Source: Pyropia yezoensis (taxonomy: Eukaryota > Rhodophyta > Bangiophyceae > Bangiales > Bangiaceae). Taken from it: a DNA stretch of 64,000 nt. Shown one piece after another: positions 29,985 to 41,508 of this stretch. The stretch covers positions 41,655,030-41,719,029 of the forward strand of contig CM020618.1 of the NCBI GenBank assembly GCA_009829735.1, written 5' to 3'. The first letter of the stretch is position 1. Every line of letters starts with the position of its first letter. A program made the translations under genes and the position numbers. Under the pieces are notes generated by a model. The model ran no database searches. It saw only the letters and a program-made list of their open reading frames with translations, and was not told the origin of the DNA.

Positions 29985-31920
29985 ATGCAAACCTCATCGG
30001 GGGGTACCCCCCCCTCCACCCCTTACCCCCGGCCTCCGCCGTCGGTGGCCACCGCGGCCTCCTCCACTGCGGGGCTGTACGGCTCGGCGGGGACGCTGCC
30101 GTCGGTGGGGACGGGGGCGGGTGGGGGGGGTGGGGGGGGGTGCGGGGGGGGGGGCGGCGGCGGCAGCGGTGGCGGCAGCGGCGGCGTCTCTGGTGGGGGG
30201 CGCAGGGGAGGGGACAGAGGCGGCGGGCGTGAGGGGCGGGGGGGCGGGGGGGAGGAAGGGGGCAGTGCCGCTGGCGGCGGTCGCTCTGGCGGCAGCGGCA
30301 GCGGCGGCGGCGTCAGTGGCAGCAGCAGCCCGGGGGGGGGCAGCAGCAGTGGAGAGGGGGGGGCGGGGCGGGGGCGGCGGGCGGCGGGTGGAGGGGGTGC
30401 CGGCAGCCTGCCCGTTCGTGGTGGCGGTGGCGGCGGCGGGGGTGGCCGCCGCGGCCGGCGGTCGTCCCCCCCGCCCAGGTGGCGGTCGTCCCCCGCCCCG
30501 CCCACCCCCACGCCCCCTCAGCGACAACCGCGGGTGAGCGTCCGGCGGGTGTTGCTGGTCGGCGCGTGGCACCTGCAGATGGCCGCCCTCACGGTGGTGG
30601 TGCTGCTGGTGCTGGCGGTGCGGCTCATCCTCAAGGTTGTGTACGTGGTGGCCCGCCGAGGCGTTAAGGCGGCGGTCGCGACGATTGCCGCGGCGCGTGA
30701 CCGGGTTTACTGGGCTGGGATGGAGGAGGAGGGGGGGGGGGCTGGGAGGGCTATGGGGGCGACGATGTCCCCGTCGAGGAGGCTGGAGGGGAGGCCGTCC
30801 CTGTCGACCCAGCCGGCCGCCACTCGGGGGGGAGGGACGGTGACGCCCACGAGCTGCGGCCAGCCGTTGCGGCGGCGGTGGCGGCGGCCGCCGCCGTTAC
30901 CAACGTGGGCGTGTCGCGGTTACCAGCGTCCAGCCCGGAGGCTGCGAGCGGAACCCCCCCCCCCCCCCGAGCGCCCCCCCTCCCCTGCCCGCCCCCCGCA
31001 CCCCCTACCCCCCCCCGCCCACGCCCCGGTGGGCGTCAGCCGTCAAGCCCCCTCACCCCGGAGGTTCGTCTCCCCACGGCAGCGGCGGCGGCAGCGGCGG
31101 TCGGGGCGGCCACCCCCCCCCGCGCCCACCCCCCCCGCGGGTGCCCCCGTCAACCGTTTGTGCTGTGTGCCTCGAGGACGCGGCCACCTCCCCCGACACT
31201 CGGTGGCTGCTGCTGGGGTGTGGCCATGCCTACCACGCCGCGTGTGTGCGGCGGTGGCTAAAGGTTAAGAGCGTCTGCCCTTGCTGCAAGGCCCGATCGG
31301 GGCAGTTTGGCGTCCGCCGCGTGTCGCCGGCGCTGCCGCCACCGCCAACGCCGTCGGCGCGGTCCGCGGGGGGGGGGGCGGGCGGGGGGGACGGTGCACC
31401 GCTGCCGCCATTACCGCCGCCGCCACTGCCAGGGCGAGGAGGGGGAGTGGGGGGGGCGGCGTCGGCCAAGCGCCGCCGTGGTAAGAGGAGGCGAGGCGTG
31501 GGGGGGGACGAGGTGGAGGGGGGGGCGGCGCCTGCTGCGGCCGTCGCCCTTTCCCCGTCAGCTGCCACACCTACCTCGGACCTGACCGAGGTTGTGGTGG
31601 CAGACGGCCTGACCGCCAGTGGTGGCAGCGGCGCTCCCACGGCGGCAGCGTCTGCGGCCGATACGCCGGCCGCTATTTGGGGCACCGCTGCCGCCGCTGC
31701 CGGCGCAGGTGCCTCCTCCTCTACCATTGGGGGGGGGGCGCCGCCGTCGTCGGCCGGTGGGTACGCGCCGCCGTCGTCGGCCGGCGGGTGTGCGGCGTCG
31801 TCGTCGGTGGGCGGCTGCACGTCGCTGTCGCCGCCACCGTCGTCGCGCTCGTCGACGTGCTCATCTGAAGGGGGGGGGGGAGGCCGCCGGCCCCCGCACG
31901 GCGTTTCCGTGTCGGTATGA
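29985..31920 (+). CDS. Membrane RING-H2 finger protein (probable E3 ubiquitin ligase), frame broken at homopolymers
   Basis: From the ATG at 29985, one frame encodes a Gly/Ser-rich N-terminus and a long hydrophobic segment near 30570-30650 (LLVGAWHLQMAALTVVVLLV and onward), likely one or two membrane spans. After a run of G's at about 30730-30740 the plausible frame changes (acidic, YGGDDVPVEEAGGEAVPV). It changes again after the C run near 30954-30968, into the frame that carries a complete RING-H2 finger (31159-31287; C-x2-C, then CGH-x2-H-x2-C, then CPCC). The tail is basic and then Ser/Gly-rich, with three near-repeats of APPSSAGGY. RING-H2 proteins of this layout transfer ubiquitin from an E2 at a membrane. 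The frame jumps at G/C runs suggest sequencing length errors or short introns rather than decay, but this cannot be settled here. Confidence 0.6.
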
Positions 31921-31958
31921 AGCCGCCCGCCCCCGCACGGCGTTTTTGTGTCGGTATG
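31880..31958. repeat. 39-bp tandem duplication over the RING gene stop codon
   Basis: Two near-identical copies contain CCGCACGGCGTTT(C/T)(C/T)GTG and end CGGTATGA. The stop codon of the RING frame lies in the first copy, so the duplication does not change the protein end. Confidence 0.75.
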
Positions 31959-32984
31959 AGCACAGTGGGGCGGGACCTGGGCGGGAGGGGGGGCGGGGGG
32001 GGGGGAGCGGGGGACGGGGAAGTGGCATGGCATCGGGCCTTGGGAAGGGGACGGTTGTGGGGGAAGGACATGGACCTCCTGCCGCGGGCAGGGGGTCTCG
32101 GTCGCCACGGAGTACGCCATGGCGGAGGCCGCCGCCGTACGGTCGTGCTCCTTTTCTCTCGGTCACTGGTTTTAAGTGCCATTTGCGCGCGGGAGGCGGC
32201 GGCGGAGGCGCCCCGGGGAGGGGAGGGGACCTTCCGTCGTGGCGGTGGTGACCCCACACTTGATGGCGACACCCCCCCCCCGGCGGGAGACACACGCCTC
32301 CCACCAGAACCCCCCCCCGCGGGCGCAGTCGACCGCGCGACAAGGAACAGGGGCAGACAAACGTGAAGGGTGGAGGGGGAGGGCAAATGGGACGCTGCCG
32401 CGGCCCGGCCGCTCTACTTCCTGCAGACGTGGGCGCGAGAGGCCCCCGCCTGCACCTGCACGGCGGCTGCGCCAACGGTTGCCGCAGGAGAGGCGACGCA
32501 GCGGTGTGACAAGTCTACACGCGGCGGCGGCGGCAACCGCCACGCCCCCCGCACCCGCCGTCAGCGGCGACCGTGGGGAAAAGAGGCGGCGCCGCAGCCG
32601 CTCGCCCCGCCGACGGCGGGTGGCCACAGCGGCGGCCGTACCGCCGCCCGCATGCGCGCCCATCGCCTTCCCGGCAGACCTCGGCGAACGCGCCGCGCCG
32701 CCAGACGACGTGGGCGGTGTCGAGTTGCGTCAGCGTGGCGCGCGTCTTCCCCCCGGCCGCAGGGTTGGGTGTGCCGCACGCCACGCCGTTGCACGGCTTC
32801 CGGCTGCGTCCAACCGGCGTCGCTGCTCACACGCTCTGGCAGAAGAAAGGAAGAAGAAACAACTCGCTCGACGTCCCCAAAGCCCCTCGCGAGCCACCTC
32901 CCCCCGCCCGCCCCCCCCACCCCCCCAAAAAACGTTGTACAGAGCTTTCTTCACCCGCCTCTTCATCGTCACGCCCACACACAG
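31921..32984. other. Intergenic stretch between convergent RING and ARL genes
   Basis: GC-rich with many homopolymer runs. Frames on both strands are open but mutually overlapping and without a recognisable domain. It should contain both transcript ends. Confidence 0.4.
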
Positions 32985-33994
32985 TTATTTCCCTGCCACC
33001 TGGGACACAATCCAGTCAATCCCCCCCCCAATGCCCTCCCGCGTCAGCGCTGAGCACCCCTGGATGTGCCAAGGTCGGCCGCCAATCCCCCCCTCCCCGC
33101 CCCCCGTCGGGAGCGCGGCCAGGCCGAGCGCGTCGGCGACGCCCTCCACGCCCACCGCCCCTCCCACGTCCTGCTTGTTGGCGTACACCAGCAGCGCCGC
33201 GTCGGCCAGCTCCTCTGCCGCAAGGACGCCCGCCAGCTCCGCGGCGGCGACACCAAACCGCCCCGGGTCCGCCGCGTCCACCACCATGATGACTGCGGCG
33301 GTGTGGTCAAAGTAGGCCCGCCACGACGGGCGCAGCGACGCCTGGCCGCCCAGGTCCCAAACGCGCAGCCGTAAGGCGCCGCGCGTCAGCTCCTCGACGT
33401 TAGAGCCAATGGTGGGGTGCGTCGCGACGGGAGTGCCTAGGTGGAGGGCGTAGAGGAGGGTGGTCTTGCCGGCGCCGTCGAGGCCGAGCATGCAGATCTG
33501 GGGGGGGGAGGGGAGGGATTGAAGTACAAGAGCGTAGAAAGGGGCGGCGCAAGTCAGCCACGGATGAACGCGCCAAACGAAGGGAGGATAGAAATGGAGG
33601 CCATGAACGGCATATAGACGCTGCTGAAAAGAGGCGGCAGACAGAGGCGCTGCAGGAAGAGTGAGCAAGGCCTGACCCCACTACAGACTGCGACGGGCGC
33701 CGACGCAGCGCCCAGCGTGCGTTCTCCCAACTGCCTCCGTTAGGCACCGCCAGCAGCACGCCACCGAGACCACCGCCCACAGCAGTCGTCACGCGACCCA
33801 CTCCCAGCCCACTATCCAGAAGAAGTGGTGCACCCCCGCGGTCCCCGCTGACGCAGCATCCCCCCCTCGCTCTCACCCCCCCCCCTGCAGCGGTCTCTCC
33901 CCCACAAATCCCTCCTCCTTTGAATGCGCGTGCGTACCTTGACCTCTCTGACGCCAGAAATTTGGCTCCATAACACGGACAGCAAGTTGCCCAT
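32985..33994 (-). CDS. ARF-like small GTPase, ARL5-type
   Basis: Two exons, 33994-33938 (19 codons) and 33497-32985, giving 189 residues against about 179 in typical ARL5. Exon 1 encodes [19 protein letters not shown]: Gly2 for N-myristoylation and an amphipathic helix. The 440-bp intron (GTACGC...CCCCCAG) is phase 0. Exon 2 begins [15 protein letters not shown] (P loop). It continues with switch [10 protein letters not shown] and [13 protein letters not shown]; the SNVEE and GGQ.SLR..W patterns point to ARL5. NKQD and CSAL, the guanine-binding motifs, follow. In other eukaryotes ARL5 acts at the trans-Golgi in recruiting tethers such as GARP. The C-terminal half contains a Gly-rich insertion (GGGEGGIGG), which accounts for the extra length. 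The subfamily call is by motif recall. Confidence 0.88.
33498..33937 (-). other. Intron of the ARL5-like gene
   Basis: Minus-strand donor AAG|GTACGC and acceptor CCCCAG|ATCTGC join the myristoylation exon to the P-loop exon in phase 0. The intron end is a long C run. The neighbouring kinase intron uses a similar GTACG donor. Confidence 0.88.
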
Positions 33995-35712
33995 GCCGCC
34001 AACGCCACTGTCACCGCCGCCGACGCCCAGAACCGGCGGTCCCGCACAACCGGTGGCGCGCGCGAAAGAGCGGGGGAGGAAAAAGAGGGACACGTAAAAA
34101 GGCGTCGGGGAGAACAAGAACCGGACCGGGGCTGCGCCAGCGGTGGATAGCAACGGGAACCAGGGAGGCAAGCGGAAAAAAATGGAAGAGGGGGTAGGCG
34201 AGGCAAAAAAAAAAACAGAAAAAAAGGGAGGACAAGGGAAGTGGTGGCAGGAAAGACACACGGTTGATAAAGGAGGTTGGGACGTCGCGAAGGAAGGGGG
34301 TGGCCGCCGAGTGGGGGATGGGCGGAAGGCGTCGTAGACGAGCGGCGGTCGGGGAGGGGTGTGGTGCGACAACTCGGCCGCTCAAAGCGCAGCGAGAGAG
34401 CAGACCTTGCCAGCTACACACCGCCAACCCGGCTGACACAATGCACTTTCTAAATCAAGTATACTGAGTGCTTTCTCTTTCTGAGACACTTGACCGTTTA
34501 GATATGCAATTCGGTGAGGTACATACATACTGTACTGTGTTTTGGGTAGCGTCCTCTTCGCACCTTCCTTGGGCACACGCAAGAAAAGAACGCCGACCCC
34601 CGCACACGACGGTGCGTCCAAGTGGGATCCACTCGTCGGCGACGACCTGATCCAGCCCAATCGCGCGTGAGCCCCCGTCTTGCCTCTGCCTCACGCGAGT
34701 GACGGGCGCATTCCCCGTGAAGGCGCCGGCGCGGAGCTGTCGATGAGGACGATCGTCTGTGTCTGTGTGGCACGACGGGCCGGGCGGAAATATTTTGGCG
34801 GTGCTCGCGGGGAGGGGTGGAAGAAGCGAGGAAGGCGGCGGCCGCCTCCTTGCCACGAGGCGAAAAGAGGAACGGCCTGCGGCGGGGAGACTGCTGCCGT
34901 TTCATGCCTCCCCCCCTCTGCGCCCATGATACGGCCCCTCCCTCTCCTCCCGCTCGCGCGCCTCGGGGGGAGGAGGAGGGGGGGTGTGAAGGCCACCACA
35001 CACGACCTCCTCCACCTCCACCCGCCGCCCTGATCACTGGACGGTGATCCGACAGCCTGTACAGCTGTCGCGCGCTGCGCACGGCGCCAAACCGTCGCCA
35101 CTTCCCCCTCCCTCCACCTCCTCCCCCTCCTCCGCGCATGGTGGGGCATGTGTGCCGCGCCGCGGCGCTGCGCGTGTCTCAGCGAGAGGGGGGGGGTCGG
35201 TACCTTAGGAGCTCTCCCCCACCTGCCGCTAGAAGGTCTGGAGGGGGGAGGGGTGGGGACCTGGCGGCACCCCTCCCTCCCCAAGCGGGGTGAGTCCCCC
35301 CCTCCCCTCCCGTCCCTGTCCTCCCCCGCGAGGGAGAGCTAGGTGAGGGCGGGGGGGGGGCGCCCCCGTCGGCGGATCGCGGCTGCGGGTTGGCGGGCGG
35401 GTACGTCTGGCTGGCTTGTCCCTGCAGGCGGGCCGTGCGGGGTGGCCGCAGTGGTGGCAACCGTCCATAATGGGAGCGCCGGCGTGCCCCGTCAGCACAC
35501 CGCCAATACCCACCGCTGGCCGACCGTGCGCCCGTCCCATTCCTCCTCTTGCACCCGCCCGTCCTTACCCCCACCGACATTGTTTCTCTTCCTAACGCAC
35601 CTCTGCTTCTTCTTTTCCTCCCCCAGCCCGCATACGACATCCACCCCGCCAACCACCACCACCTTGGCGTCGTGCTGCAGTGTGCTTCCCCCCGTTCTGG
35701 CCCCTGGACACT
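33995..35712. other. Intergenic stretch between divergent genes
   Basis: Should carry the promoter of the ARL5-like gene (minus) and of the possible membrane protein (plus). It has purine-rich tracts at 34170-34290 (A- and G-runs) and an AT-richer patch at about 34430-34550. No recognisable gene. Confidence 0.35.
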
Positions 35713-36462
35713 ATGTCGGTTGGTGACCCGCCGCGGCCGGCGTCTGCGCGGCCGTCGTCGTGGCCGGCTCACCCGACGTCACAGCGGCGGCGAGCGCGGG
35801 CTGGGTCTTTGGCCGAGGAAAGGCGCTGTCGTGGCAGATCCACCCGACGTGGCATGTCGCCTCGTCGGCTCGAGCGACGAGCGACGCCCACCGTGGGCAC
35901 CTCGGTGGCCGCCGCCGCCATTGCCGTCGCCGCGGCCGCGGCCCTTGCCGCCCCCGCTTTTGCATCGCGGCTGCCGCTACCAGCCGCTGCCTCCAGAGGC
36001 ACTCCCGCCACCCCCGCAGCGGTAGCCGCCGCAGCCGTGGTGTCCCCCCCCACCCCCCACTCCCTCCCCCTGGCGCCCGTATGGGCCTTGTCGCCCTCAC
36101 CCCCCCTATCACCATTGTCGGCGGCGGCGGTGGCGCGCGACGGCCGCAACGACGGTGGTGGTGGCGCCGCCGCCGCTGCAGTGGCACCCCTGGCGGTGGG
36201 GTGGGTGGTGGCGGCGGCGGTGGCGGGCGGGGTGGGGCTGCTGGTGATCTCCCTGGCTGGCGTGTGGCTGGCGCGCCGCCGCTGGCCGGCGGCGGGCTCT
36301 GGCGCCGCCACGGGTGGCGGGGTGGGCGGGGTGGGCGGCAGCGGCGGCGGCGGCGGCGGCGGCGGTGGCAAGTGGTGTAGGGGAGGGGGCATGCTCGGCC
36401 TGGGGGGGGGGGACGGCAGTAGCAGCTCGGACGAGTGGGCATCGGATGTGGGGGAGGATTGA
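35713..36462 (+). CDS. Possible single-pass membrane protein, unknown
   Basis: Frame of 249 residues from the ATG at 35713; an alternative ATG at 35854 would give 202 residues. Just after the second ATG comes a hydrophobic Ala-rich stretch ending APAFA, which looks like a cleavable signal or signal-anchor. Near residue 165 of the longer form is a clear membrane span (VGWVVAAAVAGGVGLLVISL) followed by basic residues (RRRW). The protein ends in a Gly run and an acidic Ser/Asp-rich tail (SSSSDEWASDVGED). That order suggests a type I membrane protein with a cytosolic acidic tail. No family is recognised, and low complexity makes even the coding status uncertain. Confidence 0.4.
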   Translation: MSVGDPPRPASARPSSWPAHPTSQRRRARAGSLAEERRCRGRSTRRGMSPRRLERRATPTVGTSVAAAAIAVAAAAALAAPAFASRLPLPAAASRGTPATPAAVAAAAVVSPPTPHSLPLAPVWALSPSPPLSPLSAAAVARDGRNDGGGGAAAAAVAPLAVGWVVAAAVAGGVGLLVISLAGVWLARRRWPAAGSGAATGGGVGGVGGSGGGGGGGGGKWCRGGGMLGLGGGDGSSSSDEWASDVGED

Positions 36463-38479
36463 GAGAGGCAGAGAGTGAGGTGGAGGACGGGGGGGTGCTC
36501 CGGCGTCATGCGGAAGAGTAGATCGGGGGGCATCCATGGGGTGCACCGGCGGGCAGTGGTGGGTGGGACAAACAGGCCAACGGCCTGCAGGCCCGCAGCG
36601 GGTGCTGCCACCATGGGTTGCAGGGCGATGGGGAGGGGCGCGGTGTCGATGCCGAGTGGCCCACTGTAGCCAGACACGGATGCGACCCCCCAGGTGAAGG
36701 GTGGGTTGGGAGCGGGCTGGGCGTGAAGAGGTCTGATAGACTGAAATGCGCCTGCAAGCGCGACTTGGCCAGTTGTCCGCATCCCCTATCCAGTCTCGCT
36801 GTTTTGGGGCCACTCGCATCGCGGCCGCACGCCAATGCCGTCCAAGTGGAAATGAGCGTCCCCGCGTTCTTCTCGTCAATCTTCGCTGCTCCTCCCCCCC
36901 GTCGCGGCCCAGGGCGACGGCGGCAGGGTCCCCATGACCAAACCGGCCGAGATGCTGTGGGGATGAGCGTTGGTCTCTGACCGTGGGGGGGGGCAGCAGC
37001 ACCGGGAGGGGGGGTGGGGGGGCGATGAGGGCCGACGAGAGGCGACCGACCGCCCGTTCCGACTGTTTTTTCATGGCCGCGTCACGTTTGATTGAGCGGC
37101 CTGTGCATCCCGGCGGCCGCCACGCTGGCCGCGTGGGGGGTGGCCCCGTCGCCTGTGGGGGGTGACGACGGCGCCGGCGCCCGCCGGCCGGGGCTGCCGC
37201 TGCACGCCCGGCCACCAGCTCTGCACGGCCGGGTCAGTGGGGTGGCGGCGGCGCGCGGGCGCGTCGGCCCCCCCCGGCGCGTCGGGCTTGCCGCTTGATA
37301 AAACACCCCCCACCGGTTGGTGCCGCCCCGCGCGGAACTGACAGCGGTGGGAGCGCGCGTGCAGCCGGGCAGCGACGGCACGAGGTTGACCGCCAGTGGG
37401 CGGGGAGCGCCGCTGCCCCAGCGGCGGCCGCGCCAAAGCGGTTCCACAAGACTACTGCCAGCCGCGTTAGGGGCAGGTGGGCGTGCGGGGGGGGGCACGC
37501 GGTGGCTCCGGCGATCCTCGGTGGCCGGCGCCTTTCAAGTCGCTCGGCCAGGTCGCCACCGCTAACAACACCCTTGTGCGCGCAAATTTAGTAGCTATGG
37601 GGGGTACTAAAGGTCTGTCTCACGCAATGAGGCACGCGGCGGACGCCCAACTTGGGCGTAGCTCATCTCCGCTACGACGGCACTCCAGCTCACACGCGGC
37701 ACACGGTGTGCAAGAGGAGCTCACAGGCTCCGGCGCCCGTCACCTGCTGTGGCGCCCGCAGCCAGCTGCGGCGGCCGCCGCCTGGCCGCCTGCTGCGGCG
37801 CCCGCCGCCAGCTGCGGCGCCTGCCTTTTGCTGGCGCCAGCCGCGTGCTGCGGCGCCCGCCACCTGGCTGCTTGCTGCGGCACCCTCCGCCTGGCCGCCT
37901 GGTGCGGCGCCCGCCGCCTGGTGCGGCGCCCACCGCCGGCGGCAGCGCCCACCTGCTTGAGCGCCCGCTGACCGCGGCAATGCCTGCTGCCGGCGCCAGC
38001 ACCAGCGCCGGCCTCTGGCCGCAGCGGCTGCCCCTAGCCACGGCGCCGGTCCCGCGTCTGCGCCCGTCGGCTGGTGCAGCACCCGCCGCCCGATGTGGCG
38101 CTGGGGTCAGCCGCCTGCTCGGGGGCCCGCCGGGGGGCCTGCCCCCAGAAACAACGCCCGCCACATGTGGTTACTCCCATGTCCCGCTGCGGCCCCCGTC
38201 GCCGGCTGCAGCGCCTGCCGCCTGCTGCCGCCCCCGTCGGCCACCGCGGCTCCCGCCAGTCGCTGCCTACCCGCCCCGTGTTTGCCCGTCCCCGCTGCGG
38301 CGCCCTTTTCCCACAGCCGAGCCCGCCCCGTTTTCTGTCGCCCGCTGTCCGCCGCTACGTCCCACCTCCCTTGCAATGCCTCCCCCCCCCGCCCACTTCT
38401 GCGCTGGCGACCACCGTCGCTCCCGCCGCCCGCTGTGGCGCTCGCTCATCCCTCTTCACTGCTCCCTGCTGCTGCGCCT
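36463..38479. repeat. GC-rich stretch with a degenerate minisatellite
   Basis: No recognisable gene. From about 37735 to 37960, a loosely repeated phrase built around TGCGGCGCCCGCCGCCTG recurs many times on the plus strand, with variable spacing of roughly 25-40 bases; degenerate relatives continue to about 38240. The resulting Ala/Cys/Arg/Pro translations in all frames are probably not proteins. Confidence 0.45.
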
Positions 38480-39350
38480 CTGGGTGTCTGAATATGAGTC
38501 CCGTGGAGCTGGTTGCTCAGGGGAACAGAGGGCCGATGTCAGGTGGAACGCGCTTCACAATCACATTAGTTTGTTTGTACCTATAGACATTCCTATAAGC
38601 GTCGTTCACATTCTTCGCCCTTGCTGTGACGTCATAGCAATTATAACAGCACTCACCTCTTATATGCTTTCCCTCTTCACACAAGCCGACGAGTGCTGTT
38701 GGTCCCATGCAACACCACGCCGTGCCTCCACCCACAACAAGGCATATAACACGGTTCCGTGCAACACCCCAGCATTCAACAGCATTGCCTTTCCATGAGA
38801 TACCAGCTGGCATCTGCAGGTTACCGCAGAACCAGGCCAACAAGAACACAAACCTGTTGTACTGTCCAACACTCTCGCCAGTGTGCCGTCTGACCCTAAT
38901 AGCAACACCTCAACAGCAAGTGTTTCTCATGTGCACACTGGGCTGCCAAGCATGTACTCGTACAAAGGAAAGTGGGCCTCCATGCACCATGCTCCCATAG
39001 CTTCCGTCATCCGTTGACGTGAGTGTGTGAAGATGACCAGGCCTGTGAGAGAGAAATTGTTGACCTGATTCAATTATCAAGTACGACAATTATGAATGCG
39101 GAAACATATCCCCATAGATTGCATTTTGCCATTAGTGTACGCAAGCTTCTCAGGGTGCTGATAGGACCAACGCCAGGTGAAAGTGCATTTATTGACTAAT
39201 AGTTTATGCTCGCGAACAGAAATAATAATTGTACACCCAGCTCTGTGAAATTGTCGATGCAAAAATGGGGGTATTTCATCATTAGTTAGTTCATGCCACG
39301 GCAGCCTAAAAGCGTTAGTAGGCTTGGCGGTCCGCTGTTCTCCCACCTTC
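38480..39350. other. AT-richer island without a recognised gene
   Basis: Clearly more AT-rich than everything around it, with no long frame. It may be the remains of an inserted element or a gene-free spacer. No terminal repeats were found. Confidence 0.4.
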
Positions 39351-39840
39351 GCCTACACCCCCCTTGCTCCATCATCCACCCTTCCGCCACAAGCTCTACG
39401 GAACTGAGTATGCGGACACCCGGAGCGCCGAGGGCTGAAGCTTGAAGCCTCGTCGGTGTGAAGCCTCCTACGGGGGGGAGGAGGGGGGGGGCGGCAGCGG
39501 CATCTCATCGAGTGTTGAGAAAGCAGAGGGAGCAGCGAGCGGCCAGGTCCGCCCACAAGACTTGGAACATGACAGGCATCGAGGATCGTACGTACTCGGC
39601 AGTACTAGCTAGGCAAGGCTCGAAGGTTGACGAGGCGTCCTGTCGCGTAAGGAGGACGGGAGGCCAGTGACGGATTGACGAAGGGGAGTGGCAAGGGGAC
39701 GACCTCTCAGCTCGATCGTTCGGCCACGTCTACTCTCGCAATCTACATATTGAGGTGCAAGTGCTTTGTTCTCTGAGGGCCATAAAAGAGTCCGAAGTCA
39801 TCCCTCCAGAAATCGCTGCCAAACCAGCCCGCGCAGGTGC

Positions 39841-39890
39841 GGGCGGGCGCGGGCAGGCGCGGGCGGGCGCGGGCGGGCGCGAGCGGGCGG
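39841..39890. repeat. Decamer minisatellite GGGCGGGCGC
   Basis: Five contiguous 10-bp units (GGGCGGGCGC with single changes), with looser units on either side. G-rich strand in all units. Confidence 0.85.
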
Positions 39891-39981
39891 AACCCTCCCC
39901 CCCCCCCCCCCCCCCCGCGGGCGAGCGAAGCGAGCTCCCCGCCCCCCCCCCCCCATCAGGTTTCACACACAGTATTCACTA

Positions 39982-40100
39982 TTGTGCGTCCCGTAAAAAG
40001 TGGAAGTGCACAGGTCGTGCAGTGTGGGTTTGATTGGTCCAGTGGCCGATATTGGAAATGATCACGACACGTGCACGACCACTGTTCACGGGACGCACTA
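39982..40100. mobile_element. MITE-like element, copy 2
   Basis: Core 39984-40098, 115 bp, the same length as copy 1 at 8111-8225 and highly similar through the interior (both contain GTGTGGGTTTGATTGGTCCA). The left terminal repeat is nearly identical to copy 1; the right one carries several changes. Flanks are TATT and CTATA, as in copy 1. Confidence 0.75.
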
Positions 40101-40892
40101 TATATATCGTGTGAGAGCTATTTCGTGCTTTTCCTGCCTCCGTGCCCGCCTTTTCTGACAGGCGTGATCCCTCCTCACCAGTCGACCCCTGCCCGCCTAT
40201 TTGACTGGCTGGTTCCCCCTCCAGTTGATCAATACCCGCGTTCTCTGACAGGCGTGATTCCCCCCATATCCATCTCATCGAGGAGCTCGGGGGGGTGGGG
40301 AGCGGCAAGGATGGGGGCTGTCACAGCTATACGCGCCGGTGGCCCGCGTTGCGCCCGCCGCGGTGCTTGACCATGATGCAGGAGTAATTATGGGTCCCGC
40401 CACTGCGCTGAAGTCATCCACAAACACGCACTCGCTCCCACGGGGGCGGGAGAGAAAGACAGCAGGGGGACAGATGGAGGTGGTTGCGGCCGCAGGACGA
40501 CGAGCACGAGCGGTGAAGCAGCCCAACGCACAATCTGCTGGAAAAGTAGCACCTGTTTCTGTCCAGCTGTCAGGCAGGTCAATTGCTGTTGCACCTGCTC
40601 GAAAACCAGCTCAGGAAGCGAAGCGCACAACGACCGCGCCTCACACATAGTGCACGCGTACGACGTCCCCACGTGCTCATCTGGTACTGCTTTTTTTTCC
40701 TGGAGTCGCGGGACACTCTGGCAGATGAGGAAAAAATTTCTGGCGGTGACCTCATCGGGTGCCTCGGAAACAATGTTTTTTTTTTATATACATACGCCTT
40801 CTTGCGTGTGACAGATCTTTAGTTTAGCCTTCTTGGAAATTATCAATGGGAGCCGGCCCCCCGACCAGGCGGGGAGGCTCGTAGCGAAGCTC

Positions 40893-41125
40893 TCAAGAGC
40901 CGCGTCGTACCACAGATGAACGTGGCGACGATTGCCCGGTTAGTGGTCCGGCTCGTCGCTGTGCAGGTGGGCCTCGAGGGACCACCACCCGCTGCCCTGC
41001 GAGGTCGAGGTTAGTCATCGCCTGACGCGGGCTGGTGGGGCCTCCACCCTCCACGTCCAGCTTGTCTGCTTCCTGGGTGTCCAACGCCGTTGCGGCCGCC
41101 CGTGTGGCGGTCGACGGCAGAGGTT
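40893..41125 (-). pseudogene. 3' part of an open frame interrupted by the retrotransposon
   Basis: Minus-strand frame of 75 codons up to the TGA at 40893. It reads straight on from the frame at 51664-52488 if the retrotransposon and one AGGTT copy are removed. The product is Pro/Arg/Gly-rich with no recognised domain. Confidence 0.5.
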
Positions 41126-41489
41126 TGTAGCTATATGGTTGGCCGTATTGTGACCCTAATATTAGGGGGAGCTACTTCTAACCCTTAACTTTCAATTTGA
41201 GGGTCCGTACCGGTCACGGTGTCTATAAGTTACGTATGACCAGAGGGACTTGCATCTTGGGGTGGAGGGTAGTTAGTAGTGTCTCCGAGGGTTTATAACG
41301 AGGGGGCCGGCGGCGAATCCACCGCCGGCCATGGTAGAACAACAAACCCCTCCCATTTGGGCTCCCATCTTGGTCCCGTGGCTTGCGCTCCAAGGACAGC
41401 AACCTTGGCCTCCCGGTGACGTTTGTGCCGATCCCCCCTGGTGAGTGTTCCCTGAGAGTGGACGTGCAGCGGATACCTATTGTGCTACA
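41126..41489 (+). repeat. 5' long terminal repeat
   Basis: 364 bp, TG...CA ends (TGTAGC...GCTACA, a 6-bp terminal inverted repeat). It matches the 3' LTR with about eight substitutions and no length change. TTATAA at 41293-41298 is a candidate TATA box. A perfect 9-bp-stem hairpin lies at 41305-41330, close to where transcription or RNA processing would start. Confidence 0.96.
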
Positions 41490-41490
41490 T

Positions 41491-41508
41491 TGGTGGAGCA
41501 GCAGGGGA
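41491..41508 (+). promoter_or_regulatory. Primer-binding site
   Basis: TGGTGGAGCAGCAGGGGA begins one base after the 5' LTR. Its complement ends in CCA, as the 3' end of a tRNA must. I cannot say which tRNA primes minus-strand synthesis. Confidence 0.7.

Larger units (their letters stand above)
39351..40892. other. Spacer with simple repeats and a MITE copy
   Basis: Holds a 10-bp minisatellite (39841-39890), long C runs (39896-39917 and about 39941-39953) and MITE copy 2. After that, mixed sequence carries short frames without domains, and a T run with TATA-like sequence lies at about 40774-40790. No gene recognised. Confidence 0.4.
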
